From a virus: a stretch of 21,899 bases of DNA. Location of the stretch: the IMG/VR virus record IMGVR_UViG_3300005529_000106, positions 1-21,899 of that record; one strand, given 5' to 3'. The notes under the pieces were generated by a model. It saw only the letters and a list, made by a program, of their open reading frames with translations. It was not told where the DNA came from and made no database searches. A program made the translations under genes and the position numbers. Positions within the stretch are counted from its first letter, which is position 1; each line of letters starts with the position of its first letter. Shown one piece after another: positions 21,419 through 21,899 of the stretch.

Positions 21419-21899
21419 TCAGCTTTTCTCCAGCCTCACGGAGCATAACCTCGTCCACAATTGCGTAACGACGATATACACTCTCGGTCAGGTGTCCGGT
21501 CATTTTCATGGCGGCTGAACGTGATATTCCTGAGCGCTCCAGGTTTCTGACGGCAGTGCGGCGAAAGTCATGGACGAGGCGCCCAGGCAGTCCTGCCTTC
21601 TCACAGGCCGTCGCCCAACAGCGCCGGTAGGAGCGGATGCGATGGCCGTGGCGATGGAACAGGTAGGGGATGATTACACCGTCGCGCATCTCCTGACGAC
21701 GGGTCGCGGCCAGGACTTCCTCAAGTACGGCGCGCAGTTCAGGTATGATCGGGAACATCCGGCCCTGCTTGTTTTTCGTCTCGTTTGGGTCAAGCCGCAG
21801 CCAGCCGGCCTGAAGATCGACGTGGCTCTTTAGGCGAGTTAGGATCTCTGACTGCGTGCGCCAGCCGGTGATGTAGGCCACGCGCATGACCGGCTTCAT
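21399..21899 (-). CDS. Tyrosine recombinase (phage integrase), C-terminal catalytic domain, cut by window edge
   Basis: 166 residues are visible; the N-terminal arm- and core-binding parts lie beyond the right edge. All catalytic landmarks are present, counted from the first visible Met: Arg14 (GWRTQSE), a beta-hairpin Lys in ETKNKQGRMFPI (Lys42 or Lys44), His110-x-x-Arg113 (HDFRR), His136 (GHLTES) and Tyr145 (RRYAIVDE), nine residues after the last His as is usual. It would insert and excise the phage at att sites, so a temperate lifestyle is likely. It is transcribed against the late operon. The gene ends 21 residues past the nucleophile and overlaps the HNH start, and the C-terminus appears intact. 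The attachment site was not identified. Confidence 0.9.
   Translation of the reverse strand: MKPVMRVAYITGWRTQSEILTRLKSHVDLQAGWLRLDPNETKNKQGRMFPIIPELRAVLEEVLAATRRQEMRDGVIIPYLFHRHGHRIRSYRRCWATACEKAGLPGRLVHDFRRTAVRNLERSGISRSAAMKMTGHLTESVYRRYAIVDEVMLREAGEKLSAFHRR

Overview
The window is a block of late genes from a tailed phage or prophage of the short-tailed (podovirus) type, with about 58-60% GC judged by eye. Twenty-one genes run left to right on the + strand and are packed with 1-8 nt overlaps. Two genes at the right edge, an HNH endonuclease and a truncated tyrosine integrase, run right to left. The morphogenesis order matches the T7 late region: head-tail connector, scaffold, major capsid protein, tail tubular A (adaptor), tail tubular B (nozzle), gp13-like, gp14-like, gp15-like and gp16-like internal virion proteins, then a gp17-type fibre N-terminus. 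The connector family, the Bbp19-like gene and the gene after the capsid also resemble temperate podoviruses of the Bordetella BPP-1 kind. The integrase points to a temperate lifestyle. The host cannot be named from the sequence. Tail tubular and internal virion proteins suggest a Gram-negative (diderm) host.

Layout. 1-3624: accessory module with the end of an unknown gene, two Sec-secreted proteins (one a two-domain protein with a putative esterase-like hydrolase and a TATP-repeat linker), and a TIM-barrel glycoside-hydrolase-like protein. 3634-4133: two small phage proteins. 4136-9620: head module with portal, Bbp19-like protein, scaffold, a small unknown protein, a two-helix membrane protein, a capsid gene with its own extended -10 promoter and structured leader, a putative cement protein, a secreted protein and a strong hairpin. 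9633-19036: tail and DNA-ejection module. 19061-20264: fibre adaptor plus a separate probable fibre or tail protein. 20267-20849: probable lysis pair, a one-TM coiled-coil protein and a lysozyme-fold transglycosylase. 20954-21899 (minus strand): HNH endonuclease and integrase.

The most interesting signal is not a gene. A 12-base element, GACAGACGTRCT, occurs four times, always on the + strand and always between genes: before the capsid block, after the capsid gene, directly before the fibre gene, and after the lysis genes. A fifth copy of its core lies at 3605, inside a perfect inverted repeat before another gene start. The positions recall the late promoters of T7 (phi10, phi17, phiOR), and the hairpin at 9594-9620 sits where T7 has its Tphi terminator. 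I infer a phage-specific transcription signal. Its polymerase or regulator is not in this window, nor is a terminase, repressor or replication gene. No tRNA, CRISPR array, insertion sequence or retroelement was seen, and no stretch over 300 bases lacks a gene.
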